Assembly: GCF_028464225.1 (NCBI RefSeq)
Contig: NZ_JAQPCN010000005.1
Location: 1-64,000 of the forward strand
Direction: 5' to 3'
Length of the DNA: 64,000 bases
Source: Zeaxanthinibacter sp. PT1
GTDB taxonomy: Bacteria; Bacteroidota; Bacteroidia; Flavobacteriales; Flavobacteriaceae
How positions within the stretch are numbered: position 1 is the first letter of the stretch; each line of letters starts with the position of its first letter. The position numbers and the translations under genes are program-made. Under the pieces are notes generated by a model. The model saw only the letters and a list, made by a program, of their open reading frames with translations, had not been told where the DNA came from and made no database searches. Positions 1 to 7,656 of the stretch are shown here, one piece after another.

Positions 1-1
1 T

Positions 2-115
2 TCAATAACAGTTTATGGTAGTTTTGAGGTGCACTTTATCGCAGAAACAGATCTGCTGGTCGGGAAGGCAGGGCTGCGGAAATTCTTTTACGAAATAATA
101 AGGATGAGGGTATGA
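2..115 (+). CDS. Possible C-terminal end of a gene cut by the window edge
   Basis: An open frame enters from the left edge and ends at TGA 113-115, giving about 37 residues of ordinary-looking composition with the segment KAGLRKFFYEIIRMRV at the end. The repeat block begins directly after the stop, as arrays do after other genes here. The family cannot be recognised from this tail, and a chance open frame remains possible. Confidence 0.3.
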   Translation, partial: SITVYGSFEVHFIAETDLLVGKAGLRKFFYEIIRMRV

Positions 116-119
116 GTAT

Positions 120-184
120 GGAGGGGGATGCTAAATCCCTCCCCGGATAAAAAATACATCCTTTGACTGCAGAAAGCTTGCAGT
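120..184 (+). repeat. Twin-hairpin repeat, copy A1
   Basis: A G-rich/C-rich hairpin (GAGGGGGA to TCCCTCC, 121-142) is followed by CCCCGGAT and then the hairpin ACTGCA-gaaagct-TGCAGT (166-184). It is the most divergent of three copies in this block. The same unit occurs five more times at 14231-14738. Confidence 0.7.
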
Positions 185-402
185 GGGTTTGGGTACAATG
201 GGACACAGGTACAAAGGGACATAGGTACAAAGGGACATAGGTACATAGGGACACAGGGGAACGGGTATATCGTTACTTAGGTGTTTTGTTATATAAGGGT
301 AGAGAGGCAAAGTGACAAAAAGAACTACAGACAGCAAACTGTAATCTTCGAACCTCAAACCTCGAACTTCGAACTTCAAACCTCAAACCTCAAACGACCC
401 CG

Positions 403-465
403 AGGGGGCCTATGACCCCTCCCCGAGTCTAAGATAAAGATTTACACTGCAGGAAGCTTGCAGTG
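403..465 (+). repeat. Twin-hairpin repeat, copy A2
   Basis: Stem 1 is AGGGG (403-407) with CCCCT (416-420). It is followed by CCCCGAG, an AAGATA box, and stem 2 CACTGCA (445-451) with TGCAGTG (459-465) around a 7-nt loop containing AAGCT. Confidence 0.8.
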
Positions 466-684
466 GGTTTGGGTATAATGGGACACAGTTACATAGGTAC
501 AAAGGGACATAGGTACAAAGGTACATAGGGACAAGGTTAAAAGGTTACAGGGTTACTGTGCTCTAGCGCTTGGCCTAGTATTTATAGCTAAATATCTGCT
601 CGAATAAACTGACTACAGTAGGCTAGGTCCAAACCTCGAACCTCGAACCTCGAACCTCGAACTTCAAACCTCAAACGACCCCTA

Positions 685-746
685 GGGGGTTTATGACCCC
701 GCCCCGAGCTTAAGATAAAGATTTACACTGCAGGATGCTTGCAGTG
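685..746 (+). repeat. Twin-hairpin repeat, copy A3
   Basis: Stem 1 is GGGGT (686-690) with ACCCC (696-700). GCCCCGAG and AAGATA follow, then stem 2 CACTGCA (726-732) with TGCAGTG (740-746). It lies 281 bp after copy A2 and is nearly identical to it, as part of a larger direct duplication. Confidence 0.8.
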
Positions 747-1066
747 GGTTTGGTTACAAAGGGACACAGTTACATAGGTACATAGGTACATAGGTACAAA
801 GGTACAAAGGGACAAAGGGATATAGGGACAAGGTTAAAAGGTTACAGGGTTACTGTGCTCTAGCGCTTGGCATAGTATTTATAGCTAAATATCTGCTCGA
901 ATAAACTGACTACAGTAGGCTAGGTCCAAACCTCGAACCTCGAACTTCGAACCTCAAACCTCGAACCATAACCCATCCTTTTTCTTATATTCGAATATAT
1001 AATCATATATCAGCCTTGTGCTGACAAACGCATTGCTCTTTAACAACCATAAAACACTTCTGCTGA

Positions 1067-2371
1067 ATGAATAAAACATTATTGACCACTCCGTTCCTGT
1101 GCCTGCTATTGGCCATTGCTCCACTGAATGCCCAAAAACTCTCCAGGGCAGAAAAGAAAATAGTTCAATCCGTCAGCCAGAATAATGACGAAGCGATTGC
1201 CTTCCTGGAGAAAGTGGTGAATATCAACAGCGGTACTTTTAATACAGAAGGTGTAGAAGAAGTTGGTATGGTCTTTAAATCTGCCTTTGATGAGATCGGG
1301 TTCCGGACGAATTGGATCCCTATGCCTGAAGAAATGAAAAGAGCAGGACACCTCTTTGCGGAAACTTCCGGGTCTAAAGGCAAAAAACTATTGCTGATCG
1401 GGCACCTGGACACCGTTTTTGAAGAAGACAGTCCCTTCCAGGAATTTAAACGCATCAATGACAGCCTGGCACATGCACCCGGGGGGAACGATATGAAAGG
1501 CGGGAACGTGATTATTCTCTATGCGTTGAAGGCACTACAGGAGAACGGTCTGCTCAAAGATGCCCAGATTATCGCTGCCTTTACAGGCGATGAAGAAGAT
1601 ACAGGCGACCCCTTAGAACTGAGCAGGAGAGATCTCATCGAGGCTGCAAAGCGAAGTGACGTAGCCCTGGGGTTTGAAACCTCTACCGGGTTTAACTACG
1701 CCACCGTGGCCAGGCGAGGATCTTCAGGCTGGGAAGTGAAGACCAGCGGGAAAAGAGCCCATTCCTCAGGGGTATTCAGTGACCGCACCGGGGCAGGCGC
1801 TATTTTTGAAATGAGCCGAATTCTGAATGGCTTTTACGAAGAAGTTAAGGGTGAGGAATTCCTGACTTTTAACCCGGGGATCCTGGTGGGGGGCACATTT
1901 ATAGATTATGACCCTACAACTGGGAAAGGTGAAGCTTTTGGAAAGAGTAATGTAGTGGCCCAGACGGCCATGGTAAAAGGCGGATTGCGATTTATTTCCG
2001 AGGAACAGAAAGAATCAGCAAGGGAAAAGATGCGGGAAGTTGTTTCGCGAAACCTGCCACAGACTTCAGCAACCATCACTTTTACGGATAGTTACCCGGC
2101 TATGGGGCCTACAGAAGAAAACTATGAACTCCTGGAAACACTCAACGAGGTGAGTCGGGATTTGGGACAAGGCGAAGTATTGGCTTATGACCCCGGCAGG
2201 AGAGGTGCAGCGGATGTATCTTTCGTCGCTGAGTACGTGGCCTGCCTAGACGGGCTGGGTACCATGGGCTCCGGGGCGCACACCCCGGAAGAAACCGTAA
2301 ACCTGAAGACCATGGAAGCCCTGACGCAAAGAACCGCTTTATTAATTTACAGGCTGATAAACCAAAAGTAA
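1067..2371 (+). CDS. M20 family metallopeptidase (glutamate carboxypeptidase-like), secreted
   Basis: This is a zinc exopeptidase of the M20/CPG2-like group that would cleave C-terminal residues from small peptides or amidated amino acids outside the cytoplasm. A signal peptide covers about residues 1-22 and ends at NAQ. Metal and catalytic motifs are in the expected order: GHLDT (H113, D115), NDMKGG (D142), GDEED (catalytic E176/E177) and GAHTPEE near the C-terminus. The central dimerisation domain contains KTSGKRAHSSG. At 434 aa it is normal family length. Its stop overlaps the next start (TAATG), so it heads a three-gene operon with the epimerase and the Crp/Fnr regulator. The exact substrate cannot be read from the sequence. 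Confidence 0.9.
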   Translation: MNKTLLTTPFLCLLLAIAPLNAQKLSRAEKKIVQSVSQNNDEAIAFLEKVVNINSGTFNTEGVEEVGMVFKSAFDEIGFRTNWIPMPEEMKRAGHLFAETSGSKGKKLLLIGHLDTVFEEDSPFQEFKRINDSLAHAPGGNDMKGGNVIILYALKALQENGLLKDAQIIAAFTGDEEDTGDPLELSRRDLIEAAKRSDVALGFETSTGFNYATVARRGSSGWEVKTSGKRAHSSGVFSDRTGAGAIFEMSRILNGFYEEVKGEEFLTFNPGILVGGTFIDYDPTTGKGEAFGKSNVVAQTAMVKGGLRFISEEQKESAREKMREVVSRNLPQTSATITFTDSYPAMGPTEENYELLETLNEVSRDLGQGEVLAYDPGRRGAADVSFVAEYVACLDGLGTMGSGAHTPEETVNLKTMEALTQRTALLIYRLINQK

Positions 2372-3177
2372 TGATCGAACTAAAGGTAGGCTCACAGCTG
2401 GTCCGAGTAGACCGTGGTGAGCTGGTAGGATACGAAGTTGAAGGACACGAATACATTCATCAAAAGGGAAGCCCCGGCTGGCGGCAATCCGATACAGAAA
2501 TGTTTCCTATTATAGGTCCGACAGATGAAGCAGGCTTCAAAGTGGCTACCCCCAGGGGAGAAGCCGCCCAGGACCAACATGGTCTTTTAAGGGAGCTTCC
2601 TTACACCCTGGAAAGCCAGGACGAACATCAGCTGATCTTTTCTAAGTCGTATGACGCTGGTGCCTGGGTGCGCAATTCGAAATTCCCGGTCAAGTCTACA
2701 GCCGAATGGCTGCGGTGGCCCTATGAATTCCGGTTTACCAAGCAGTTCCGGCTTTTGAGGGAGGGACTGGAAATCAAACTAACCGTAGAAGGGGAGGCGG
2801 ATATGCCATTTATGCTGGGATATCACCCCGCATTTAAATTATATACCCATAGCCCGGTTGTTCTGGCAGGAGACAAAGAGATCCCTTTAAAAACCATCTT
2901 GGATGCCGGGAGTCGCGCCCTGGAAATACCCAACTGTCAAACGGTAACCCTGCAGGATGCCGAACACATCACTATAAAAACCCAGGGTTTTGGTCATTTC
3001 ATGTGCTGGACAGAGGTTGAAAATATGGTATGCCTGGAGCCCATTATGTTTTATCCCTATGCTGTTTCACAGGAGAACCTGGCAGAAGGCATGGTTAAAC
3101 TGGGTGAGGAAAAGCGCGAATTCTATATAAGATTATTACCAAGAATCCTTCAAAGCTCGCCAGATGCTCCCCGCTGA
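2371..3177 (+). CDS. Aldose 1-epimerase family protein
   Basis: This is a galactose-mutarotase-fold protein of the LacX-like group that interconverts alpha and beta anomers of aldoses or sugar phosphates. At 268 aa it matches the short bacterial family. The likely catalytic histidine lies in GYHPAF and the catalytic glutamate in CLEPIMFYP. The N-terminal segment WRQSDTEMFPIIGPT is typical of the family. No signal peptide is visible, so it is probably cytoplasmic. It overlaps the upstream peptidase by one base and the downstream regulator by 14 bp, so translation of the three is probably coupled. Its tie to the regulator may be purely positional. Confidence 0.85.
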   Translation: MIELKVGSQLVRVDRGELVGYEVEGHEYIHQKGSPGWRQSDTEMFPIIGPTDEAGFKVATPRGEAAQDQHGLLRELPYTLESQDEHQLIFSKSYDAGAWVRNSKFPVKSTAEWLRWPYEFRFTKQFRLLREGLEIKLTVEGEADMPFMLGYHPAFKLYTHSPVVLAGDKEIPLKTILDAGSRALEIPNCQTVTLQDAEHITIKTQGFGHFMCWTEVENMVCLEPIMFYPYAVSQENLAEGMVKLGEEKREFYIRLLPRILQSSPDAPR

Positions 3178-3799
3178 ATTTAAAAATAAGTACGAGGGAA
3201 TATTTGAGCCTGGATTAATGCAGGCTATAGCCTCCGTCGCTGTGGAAAAAAAGGTGAAGGAAGGAGAGGTGCTGATGGATATCGGTCAGCCACTGCTACA
3301 TATTCCCCTGGTGCTTAACGGGGCCATTAAAATACTGCGTGAAGATAAAGAAGGGGAAGAACTACTGCTATACTTCATAGAGCATGGGGACACCTGTGCC
3401 ATGACGCTTAGTTGCTGTATGGGCCAGAAGAATAGCGAGATCAGGGCGGTTGCAGAAACGGATGCCCATCTCCTGATGCTCCCGGTGTCTCAGATGGAAA
3501 TATGGATGGCCGAGTACCAGAGCTGGAGACGCTTTATCCTGGATAGTTACCATTCTCGCATGATGGAATTGCTCGATGCTGTAGATACCGTGGCCTTCAT
3601 GAATATGGAAGAACGCTTACTTAAATACCTGAAGGATAAAGCCATGGTGACCCATGATGCTACAGTGAAGACAACCCATCAGCAGGTGGCTAATGATCTT
3701 CATACCTCCAGGGTGGTTGTTTCCAGGATTCTTAAGCAAATGGAAAAAGAAGGAAAGATCCGGCTTGGACGTAACCAGATGACCGTCCTAAGCCTTTAG
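3164..3799 (+). CDS. Crp/Fnr family transcriptional regulator
   Basis: This is a 211-aa regulator with an N-terminal cyclic-nucleotide-binding-like sensor (about residues 20-120) and a C-terminal winged helix-turn-helix (about 150-205) carrying the recognition segment THQQVANDLHTSRVVVSRIL. The sensor holds the pair SCCMGQ, and such cysteines could sense redox or persulfide state; that is inference. It overlaps the epimerase by 14 bp. Two palindromes (3803-3820 and 5575-5588) lie before the next two genes at similar distances from -7 boxes, making it the likely activator of the sulfate transporter and persulfide dioxygenase genes. The ligand is unknown. Confidence 0.88.
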   Translation: MLPAEFKNKYEGIFEPGLMQAIASVAVEKKVKEGEVLMDIGQPLLHIPLVLNGAIKILREDKEGEELLLYFIEHGDTCAMTLSCCMGQKNSEIRAVAETDAHLLMLPVSQMEIWMAEYQSWRRFILDSYHSRMMELLDAVDTVAFMNMEERLLKYLKDKAMVTHDATVKTTHQQVANDLHTSRVVVSRILKQMEKEGKIRLGRNQMTVLSL

Positions 3800-3802
3800 A
3801 GA

Positions 3803-3820
3803 TTGTAACTACTGTTACAA
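3803..3820 (+). promoter_or_regulatory. Palindromic operator upstream of sulP gene
   Basis: The site TTGTAAC-TACT-GTTACAA is a perfect 7-bp inverted repeat with a 4-bp spacer, the geometry of Crp/Fnr-family operators. Its centre (3811.5) is 28.5 bp before a TAACTTTG -7 box. No good -33 TTG lies at the usual distance, which fits activator dependence. Confidence 0.6.
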
Positions 3821-3839
3821 GGGGTTGTAGATTAAATAC

Positions 3840-3847
3840 TAACTTTG
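3840..3847 (+). promoter_or_regulatory. Promoter -7 box for sulP gene
   Basis: TAACTTTG matches the Bacteroidota -7 consensus TAnnTTTG. It ends only 4 bp before the ATG at 3852, so the transcript would have almost no leader; this makes the call less certain than the matching box at 5611. Confidence 0.4.
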
Positions 3848-3851
3848 GCTC

Positions 3852-5582
3852 ATGCAAAAAGTTTTTCCCATCCTGGAGTGGTTGGGTTCCTACAAGAAGA
3901 AAGACCTTCCTAAAGACCTACTTGCGGGCCTGACCATTGGTATCGTCCTGATTCCACAAGGAATGGCTTATGCCATGATTGCGGGCCTGTCCCCGGTATA
4001 TGGTTTATACGCGGCTGTATTTCCTATTATTGTCTATGCCATTTTAGGTACTTCCAGGCAGCTTGGAGTAGGCCCGGTGGCCATGGATTCTATTTTACTT
4101 GCTTCGGGTCTTGGAGCTTTGTCTATCAATGGGATTGAGAACTATATCGCCCTGGCCATTCTACTTACTTTTATGGTAGGGGCCATACAGTTTATACTGG
4201 GAATCTCACGAATGGGTTTCCTGGTTAATTTCCTGTCAAGACCGGTAATCAGCGGCTTTACATCTGCCGCAGCCATCATCATAATTTTCAGCCAATTAAA
4301 ACACCTGCTGGGAACAGAGGTAGCCTCCCGTGCCGATTTTGTAAACACCTTCATCGAAAGCCTCAAAAGTGTCCCGGATACACATATTTTTACCTTGATC
4401 ATCGGGCTGGTTGCCATTGTGGCCATAGCGCTGCTGCGTAAATTTGTCCCCAGGATTCCCGGTATCCTGATCGTAGTGGTCCTGGCGATCATCGGTGCTT
4501 CTGCTTTTGATTGGATAGATTACGGGGTGTCCGTTGTGGGAGCTATCCCTGAAGGATTACCTTCTTTTAACATGCCTTCATTCCGACTGAAATACGTTCA
4601 ACAACTATTTCCTACTGCCATAACCCTGGCCATCATCGGTTTTACCCAGGCTATCTCTATAGCCCAATCACTAGAGGAAAAGAACAACCGGGATACGGTT
4701 AATCCCAACAAGGAACTGATCGCTCTAGGTTCTGCAAATATCGTTGGTTCTTTTTTCCAGTCCTATACGGTTACCGCGAGTTTTTCCAGGACAGCGATAA
4801 ATTACAAATCAGGGGCACAAACTTTATTGTCCCTGGTGTTCGGATCTGTCCTGGTGATCCTTACCCTGCTATTCCTCACACCCATCTTTTACTTCCTGCC
4901 CAACGCTATACTGGCCGCCATTATCATGGTGTCTGTAGTCGGGCTCATAGAAATTAACTACCCTAGTGAACTCTGGAAACACCAACGCGATGAATTCTAC
5001 CTGCTGCTGGCCACCTTCCTGGCTACCCTGTTCATGGGCATTTTGCAGGGTATCGTATTGGGCGTTCTGTTTTCACTCATACTGATGCTGTACCGTACCT
5101 CTAAACCCCATTTCGCCGTACTAGGACGCATCAAGAATTCGGAATATTATAAGAACGTAGATCGCTTTTCCGCGGATGTGGAATTACGACCAGACCTGCT
5201 GATCGTCCGTTTTGACGGGCAATTATTCTTTGGCAATAAAAATTACTTTAAAAAGGAGTTGGGACGGTTTATCAGGAATAAAGGCAAGGAACTGCAATGT
5301 GTGATCCTGAATGCCGAGGCCATTAATTATATCGACTCCTCCGCAACATCCATGCTCATACAGATGATCAACGAGATGAACGCGAAAAATATCACCTTCT
5401 ATATGTCCGGTGCCATAGGACCCACACGTGATATTATTTTCAACAGTGGGATCATAGATAAACTTCCGAAGGAACATCTCTTCCTGCGAATTCAGGAGGC
5501 AGTGGATTACTACGATAAGAAACATACGACTACCGAATTACAGGAGCGTATTGCTTACCAGCGTAAGGGAAAGGGTAACTAA
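3852..5582 (+). CDS. SulP family anion permease with STAS domain
   Basis: This is an SLC26/SulP inner-membrane transporter of 576 aa for sulfate or a related anion. The N-terminal signature WLGSYKKKDLPKDLLAGLTI and IPQGMAYAMIAGL are characteristic and fix the start. About 10-12 membrane segments follow to residue 410, and the C-terminal STAS domain (about 445-555) contains LNAEAINYIDSSA. An operator and -7 box lie immediately upstream, and a second operator overlaps its stop codon. Its position between a Crp/Fnr regulator and a persulfide dioxygenase suggests export or import of sulfate, sulfite or thiosulfate in sulfide handling, though SulP proteins also move bicarbonate. Confidence 0.92.
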   Translation: MQKVFPILEWLGSYKKKDLPKDLLAGLTIGIVLIPQGMAYAMIAGLSPVYGLYAAVFPIIVYAILGTSRQLGVGPVAMDSILLASGLGALSINGIENYIALAILLTFMVGAIQFILGISRMGFLVNFLSRPVISGFTSAAAIIIIFSQLKHLLGTEVASRADFVNTFIESLKSVPDTHIFTLIIGLVAIVAIALLRKFVPRIPGILIVVVLAIIGASAFDWIDYGVSVVGAIPEGLPSFNMPSFRLKYVQQLFPTAITLAIIGFTQAISIAQSLEEKNNRDTVNPNKELIALGSANIVGSFFQSYTVTASFSRTAINYKSGAQTLLSLVFGSVLVILTLLFLTPIFYFLPNAILAAIIMVSVVGLIEINYPSELWKHQRDEFYLLLATFLATLFMGILQGIVLGVLFSLILMLYRTSKPHFAVLGRIKNSEYYKNVDRFSADVELRPDLLIVRFDGQLFFGNKNYFKKELGRFIRNKGKELQCVILNAEAINYIDSSATSMLIQMINEMNAKNITFYMSGAIGPTRDIIFNSGIIDKLPKEHLFLRIQEAVDYYDKKHTTTELQERIAYQRKGKGN

Positions 5583-5588
5583 GGTTAC
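5575..5588 (+). promoter_or_regulatory. Palindromic operator upstream of persulfide dioxygenase gene
   Basis: GTAAC-TAAG-GTTAC is a perfect 5-bp inverted repeat with the same 4-bp spacing and core as the site at 3803-3820. It overlaps the sulP stop codon (5580-5582). Its centre (5581.5) lies 29.5 bp before a TACTTTTG -7 box, about -42 from the expected transcript start, a class II activator position. Confidence 0.55.
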
Positions 5589-5610
5589 ACGGCAACTGAC
5601 CTAATTAATG

Positions 5611-5618
5611 TACTTTTG
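5611..5618 (+). promoter_or_regulatory. Promoter -7 box for persulfide dioxygenase gene
   Basis: TACTTTTG fits TAnnTTTG and lies 22 bp before the ATG at 5641. The palindrome at 5575-5588 sits where an activator would contact RNA polymerase. Confidence 0.5.
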
Positions 5619-5640
5619 TCATTAGAAAACAACAATCATC

Positions 5641-7050
5641 ATGCATATAGAACAGATCTACACAGGATGCCTTGCCCAGGGAGCTTATTATATAGAAAGC
5701 GAAGGGGAAGCGGCAATTATCGACCCGCTACGAGAGGTAGAGCCCTACCTGCAGCGCGCCAGGAAGAACGGTGCTGAGATCAAGTATATTTTTGAAACAC
5801 ATTTTCATGCCGATTTTGTCAGTGGTCATGTGACCCTGGCAAAAGAGAGTGGGGCACCCATTGTATACGGCCCGCAGGCAAACCCGAGTTTCGAGGCGAT
5901 TATCGCCGAGGACGGGCAGGTATTCCAATTAGGGGCGGTGACCATAACAGCCCTGCATACGCCCGGTCACACCATGGAAAGTACTACTTACCTGTTAAAA
6001 GATGAACAGGGGAAAGATCATGCAATCTTCTCAGGGGATACCCTTTTCCTGGGGGATGTTGGAAGACCGGACCTTGCACAGAAATCCGCCACCATGACCA
6101 AAGAAGACCTGGCCGGACTTCTATACGACAGCCTTCGCAACAAGATTATGCCACTTGCCGATGAGGTGATCGTTTACCCTGCCCATGGTGCCGGTTCTGC
6201 ATGTGGTAAGAATATGATGAAGGAGACCGTGGATACCCTCGGGAACCAGAAGAAAATGAACTACGCACTGCGTGCGGATATGAGCAAGGAGGAATTTGTT
6301 GCTGAGGTGACAGAAGGACTGCTGCCCCCGCCAAAATACTTCCCGCTGAACGTAAAAATGAATAAAGAAGGATACGAGGATATCGGGGAAGTACTGGAGC
6401 GTGGTAATACGGCTTTTAGCCCGGACGATTTTGAAGAAGCGGTAAACGAGACCGGGGCTATAGTACTCGATGTACGTCACCAGGAAGAATTTGTAAAAGG
6501 ACATATTCCACGTTCGCTTTTTATCGGGCTGAACGGTGATTTTGCACCATGGGTCGGAGCCCTGATCGCAGATGTAAAACAACCGATATTGCTGGTTGCT
6601 CCCGAAGGGAAAGAAGAAGAGACCGTAACAAGATTAAGCCGCGTAGGTTTTGACCATACCCTCGGATTCCTGAAAGGTGGGGTCGAGGCCTGGATAGCTT
6701 CCGGTAAAGAAGTAGATACCATTAGTTCCATGCCTGTAGAAGCCGTTAAAAAGGATCTGCAAACAGATTCTAAACCGGTTTTTGACGTCCGGAAGGAGAG
6801 CGAATACGAGAACAGCCATTTAGAAGGTGCGACCAATACACCGCTGTCCGACCTGAACAGGTTTATGAAGGATTACCCTTCAGAAGAAACCTTTTATGTC
6901 CACTGCGCCGGTGGATATCGCTCCGTTATCGCAGCTTCGATTCTGAAGAGCCGTGGTATCCACAACCTGATTGATATCGCAGGAGGTTTCGGGGCCATGA
7001 AAGCAGGCGGAATGCAAGTGACGGATTCACAATGCAGTACTTCTGTTTAA
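5641..7050 (+). CDS. CstB-like persulfide dioxygenase with two rhodanese domains
   Basis: A metallo-beta-lactamase-fold persulfide dioxygenase (about residues 1-235) is followed by two rhodanese modules (about 255-355 and 370-465). Iron ligands are visible in THFHADFVSGH (H54, H56, H63), HTPGH and SGDTLFLGDVGRPD. The first rhodanese module lacks a catalytic cysteine: the loop reads VAPEGKEEET. The second keeps it in HCAGGYRS (C422). This order, with a dead middle rhodanese, matches the CstB type, which oxidises low-molecular-weight persulfides to sulfite and thiosulfate. At 469 aa it is the expected size. No signal peptide, so cytoplasmic. A palindromic operator and its own promoter precede it; a strong terminator follows. 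Confidence 0.9.
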   Translation: MHIEQIYTGCLAQGAYYIESEGEAAIIDPLREVEPYLQRARKNGAEIKYIFETHFHADFVSGHVTLAKESGAPIVYGPQANPSFEAIIAEDGQVFQLGAVTITALHTPGHTMESTTYLLKDEQGKDHAIFSGDTLFLGDVGRPDLAQKSATMTKEDLAGLLYDSLRNKIMPLADEVIVYPAHGAGSACGKNMMKETVDTLGNQKKMNYALRADMSKEEFVAEVTEGLLPPPKYFPLNVKMNKEGYEDIGEVLERGNTAFSPDDFEEAVNETGAIVLDVRHQEEFVKGHIPRSLFIGLNGDFAPWVGALIADVKQPILLVAPEGKEEETVTRLSRVGFDHTLGFLKGGVEAWIASGKEVDTISSMPVEAVKKDLQTDSKPVFDVRKESEYENSHLEGATNTPLSDLNRFMKDYPSEETFYVHCAGGYRSVIAASILKSRGIHNLIDIAGGFGAMKAGGMQVTDSQCSTSV

Positions 7051-7073
7051 GGCTTGATAATGAAGTTATAACA

Positions 7074-7097
7074 GCGCCCCTATAGGGGCGTTTTTTT
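7074..7097 (+). terminator. Rho-independent terminator after persulfide dioxygenase gene
   Basis: CGCCCC-tata-GGGGCG forms a tight hairpin (7075-7090) followed by seven T residues. Confidence 0.9.
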
Positions 7098-7243
7098 ATC
7101 TTATAACGTTAAATTTTTTAACAGCTTTCTGCTCAAATTCATTGCCTTTTAAGTAATTTGCAATTGTTAAATAAATCATAATTCCCAAAGGGTACATGAA
7201 TTAATATGGGATTGCTTTATAATTTTCTAGCTAAAACCATTGC

Positions 7244-7423
7244 ATGCGCGATTTTATAAAGGGTATTGGCGGACTGAACTTAGTGATGTTGCTGTTGGTG
7301 ATCTCCATCATTGTCGTTTCCGAAATCATGTTTTTCCGGGGTAATAAGCTCGATGCCATATTTGTTGGACTCTGGGCTCCCACCATTTTAGGGTTTATGA
7401 TTTACCTTAAAAAACATCGGTAA
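7244..7423 (+). CDS. Small two-helix membrane protein, 59 aa
   Basis: ATG 7244 opens a 59-codon frame ending at TAA 7421-7423. The product has two hydrophobic stretches (about residues 11-30 and 38-53) separated by FFRGNKLD, ending in the basic tail KKHR. The stop overlaps the start of the next small frame (TAATG), typical of translational coupling, which supports both being real. I do not recognise a family. Confidence 0.55.
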   Translation: MRDFIKGIGGLNLVMLLLVISIIVVSEIMFFRGNKLDAIFVGLWAPTILGFMIYLKKHR

Positions 7424-7515
7424 TGGACTTTATACTCGGATATTCCATTGTTGTGACCATAGTCTTCATGGTCTGGCTGGTGTTTGTTATACAGATGTAC
7501 CGGAAGCTCAAATAA
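7423..7515 (+). CDS. Small single-helix membrane protein, 30 aa
   Basis: This frame starts in the stop codon of the previous small gene and encodes 30 residues: a short N-terminus, one transmembrane helix from about residue 7 to 23, and the basic tail QMYRKLK. Coupled start and clean membrane topology are the support; there is no recognised family. A hairpin GCTCAA-ttat-TTGAGC (7525-7540) follows just before a repeat array. Confidence 0.45.
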   Translation: MDFILGYSIVVTIVFMVWLVFVIQMYRKLK

Positions 7516-7610
7516 ATAAACCAAGCTCAATTATTTGAGCGGTTTGGAGTTTGGAGTTTGAGGTTTGTAAAATATCAATCCAACGTCCTAATCTTTAAAA
7601 TTCTTCACTG

Positions 7611-7625
7611 TTTTTTTGTTGCAGT
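7611..7625 (+). promoter_or_regulatory. Leader motif shared by both S23 cassettes
   Basis: TTTTTTTGTTGCAGT lies 32-46 nt before the S23 start. Cassette 2 carries TTTTTTTGTGCAGT at almost the same place (complement of 34337-34350). The rest of the leaders is not obviously alike. Its role is unknown. Confidence 0.4.
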
Positions 7626-7656
7626 TCCTGGCTTTTTCTTTGTTTAAAAAAGGAAA

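Larger units (their letters stand above)
116..967. repeat. Mosaic of short tandem arrays and hairpin repeats
   Basis: The stretch before the first full gene is almost entirely repetitive. Arrays of the GGTACAAAGGGACATA type (about 10 bp period) lie at 189-262, 471-540 and 752-835. Arrays of the AACCTCG type (7 bp period) lie at 346-394, 631-677 and 928-967. Runs of GGTTACAGGGTTAC follow at 541-556 and 840-853. These alternate with three twin-hairpin units. The part from about 391 to 671 is repeated at about 672-967, with spacing of 281-297 bp because array lengths differ. I see no convincing gene in it. Confidence 0.85.

Noticed and set aside
36..379. Two minus-strand frames rich in Leu, Cys, Tyr and Pro
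   Set aside because: They are translations of the GGTACAAAGGGACA array; periodic low-complexity sequence without start context or conservation.
346..967. tRNA T-arm-like TTCGAA motifs
   Set aside because: The CTCGAAC/TTCGAAC strings belong to the AACCTCG arrays; no cloverleaf can be formed around them.
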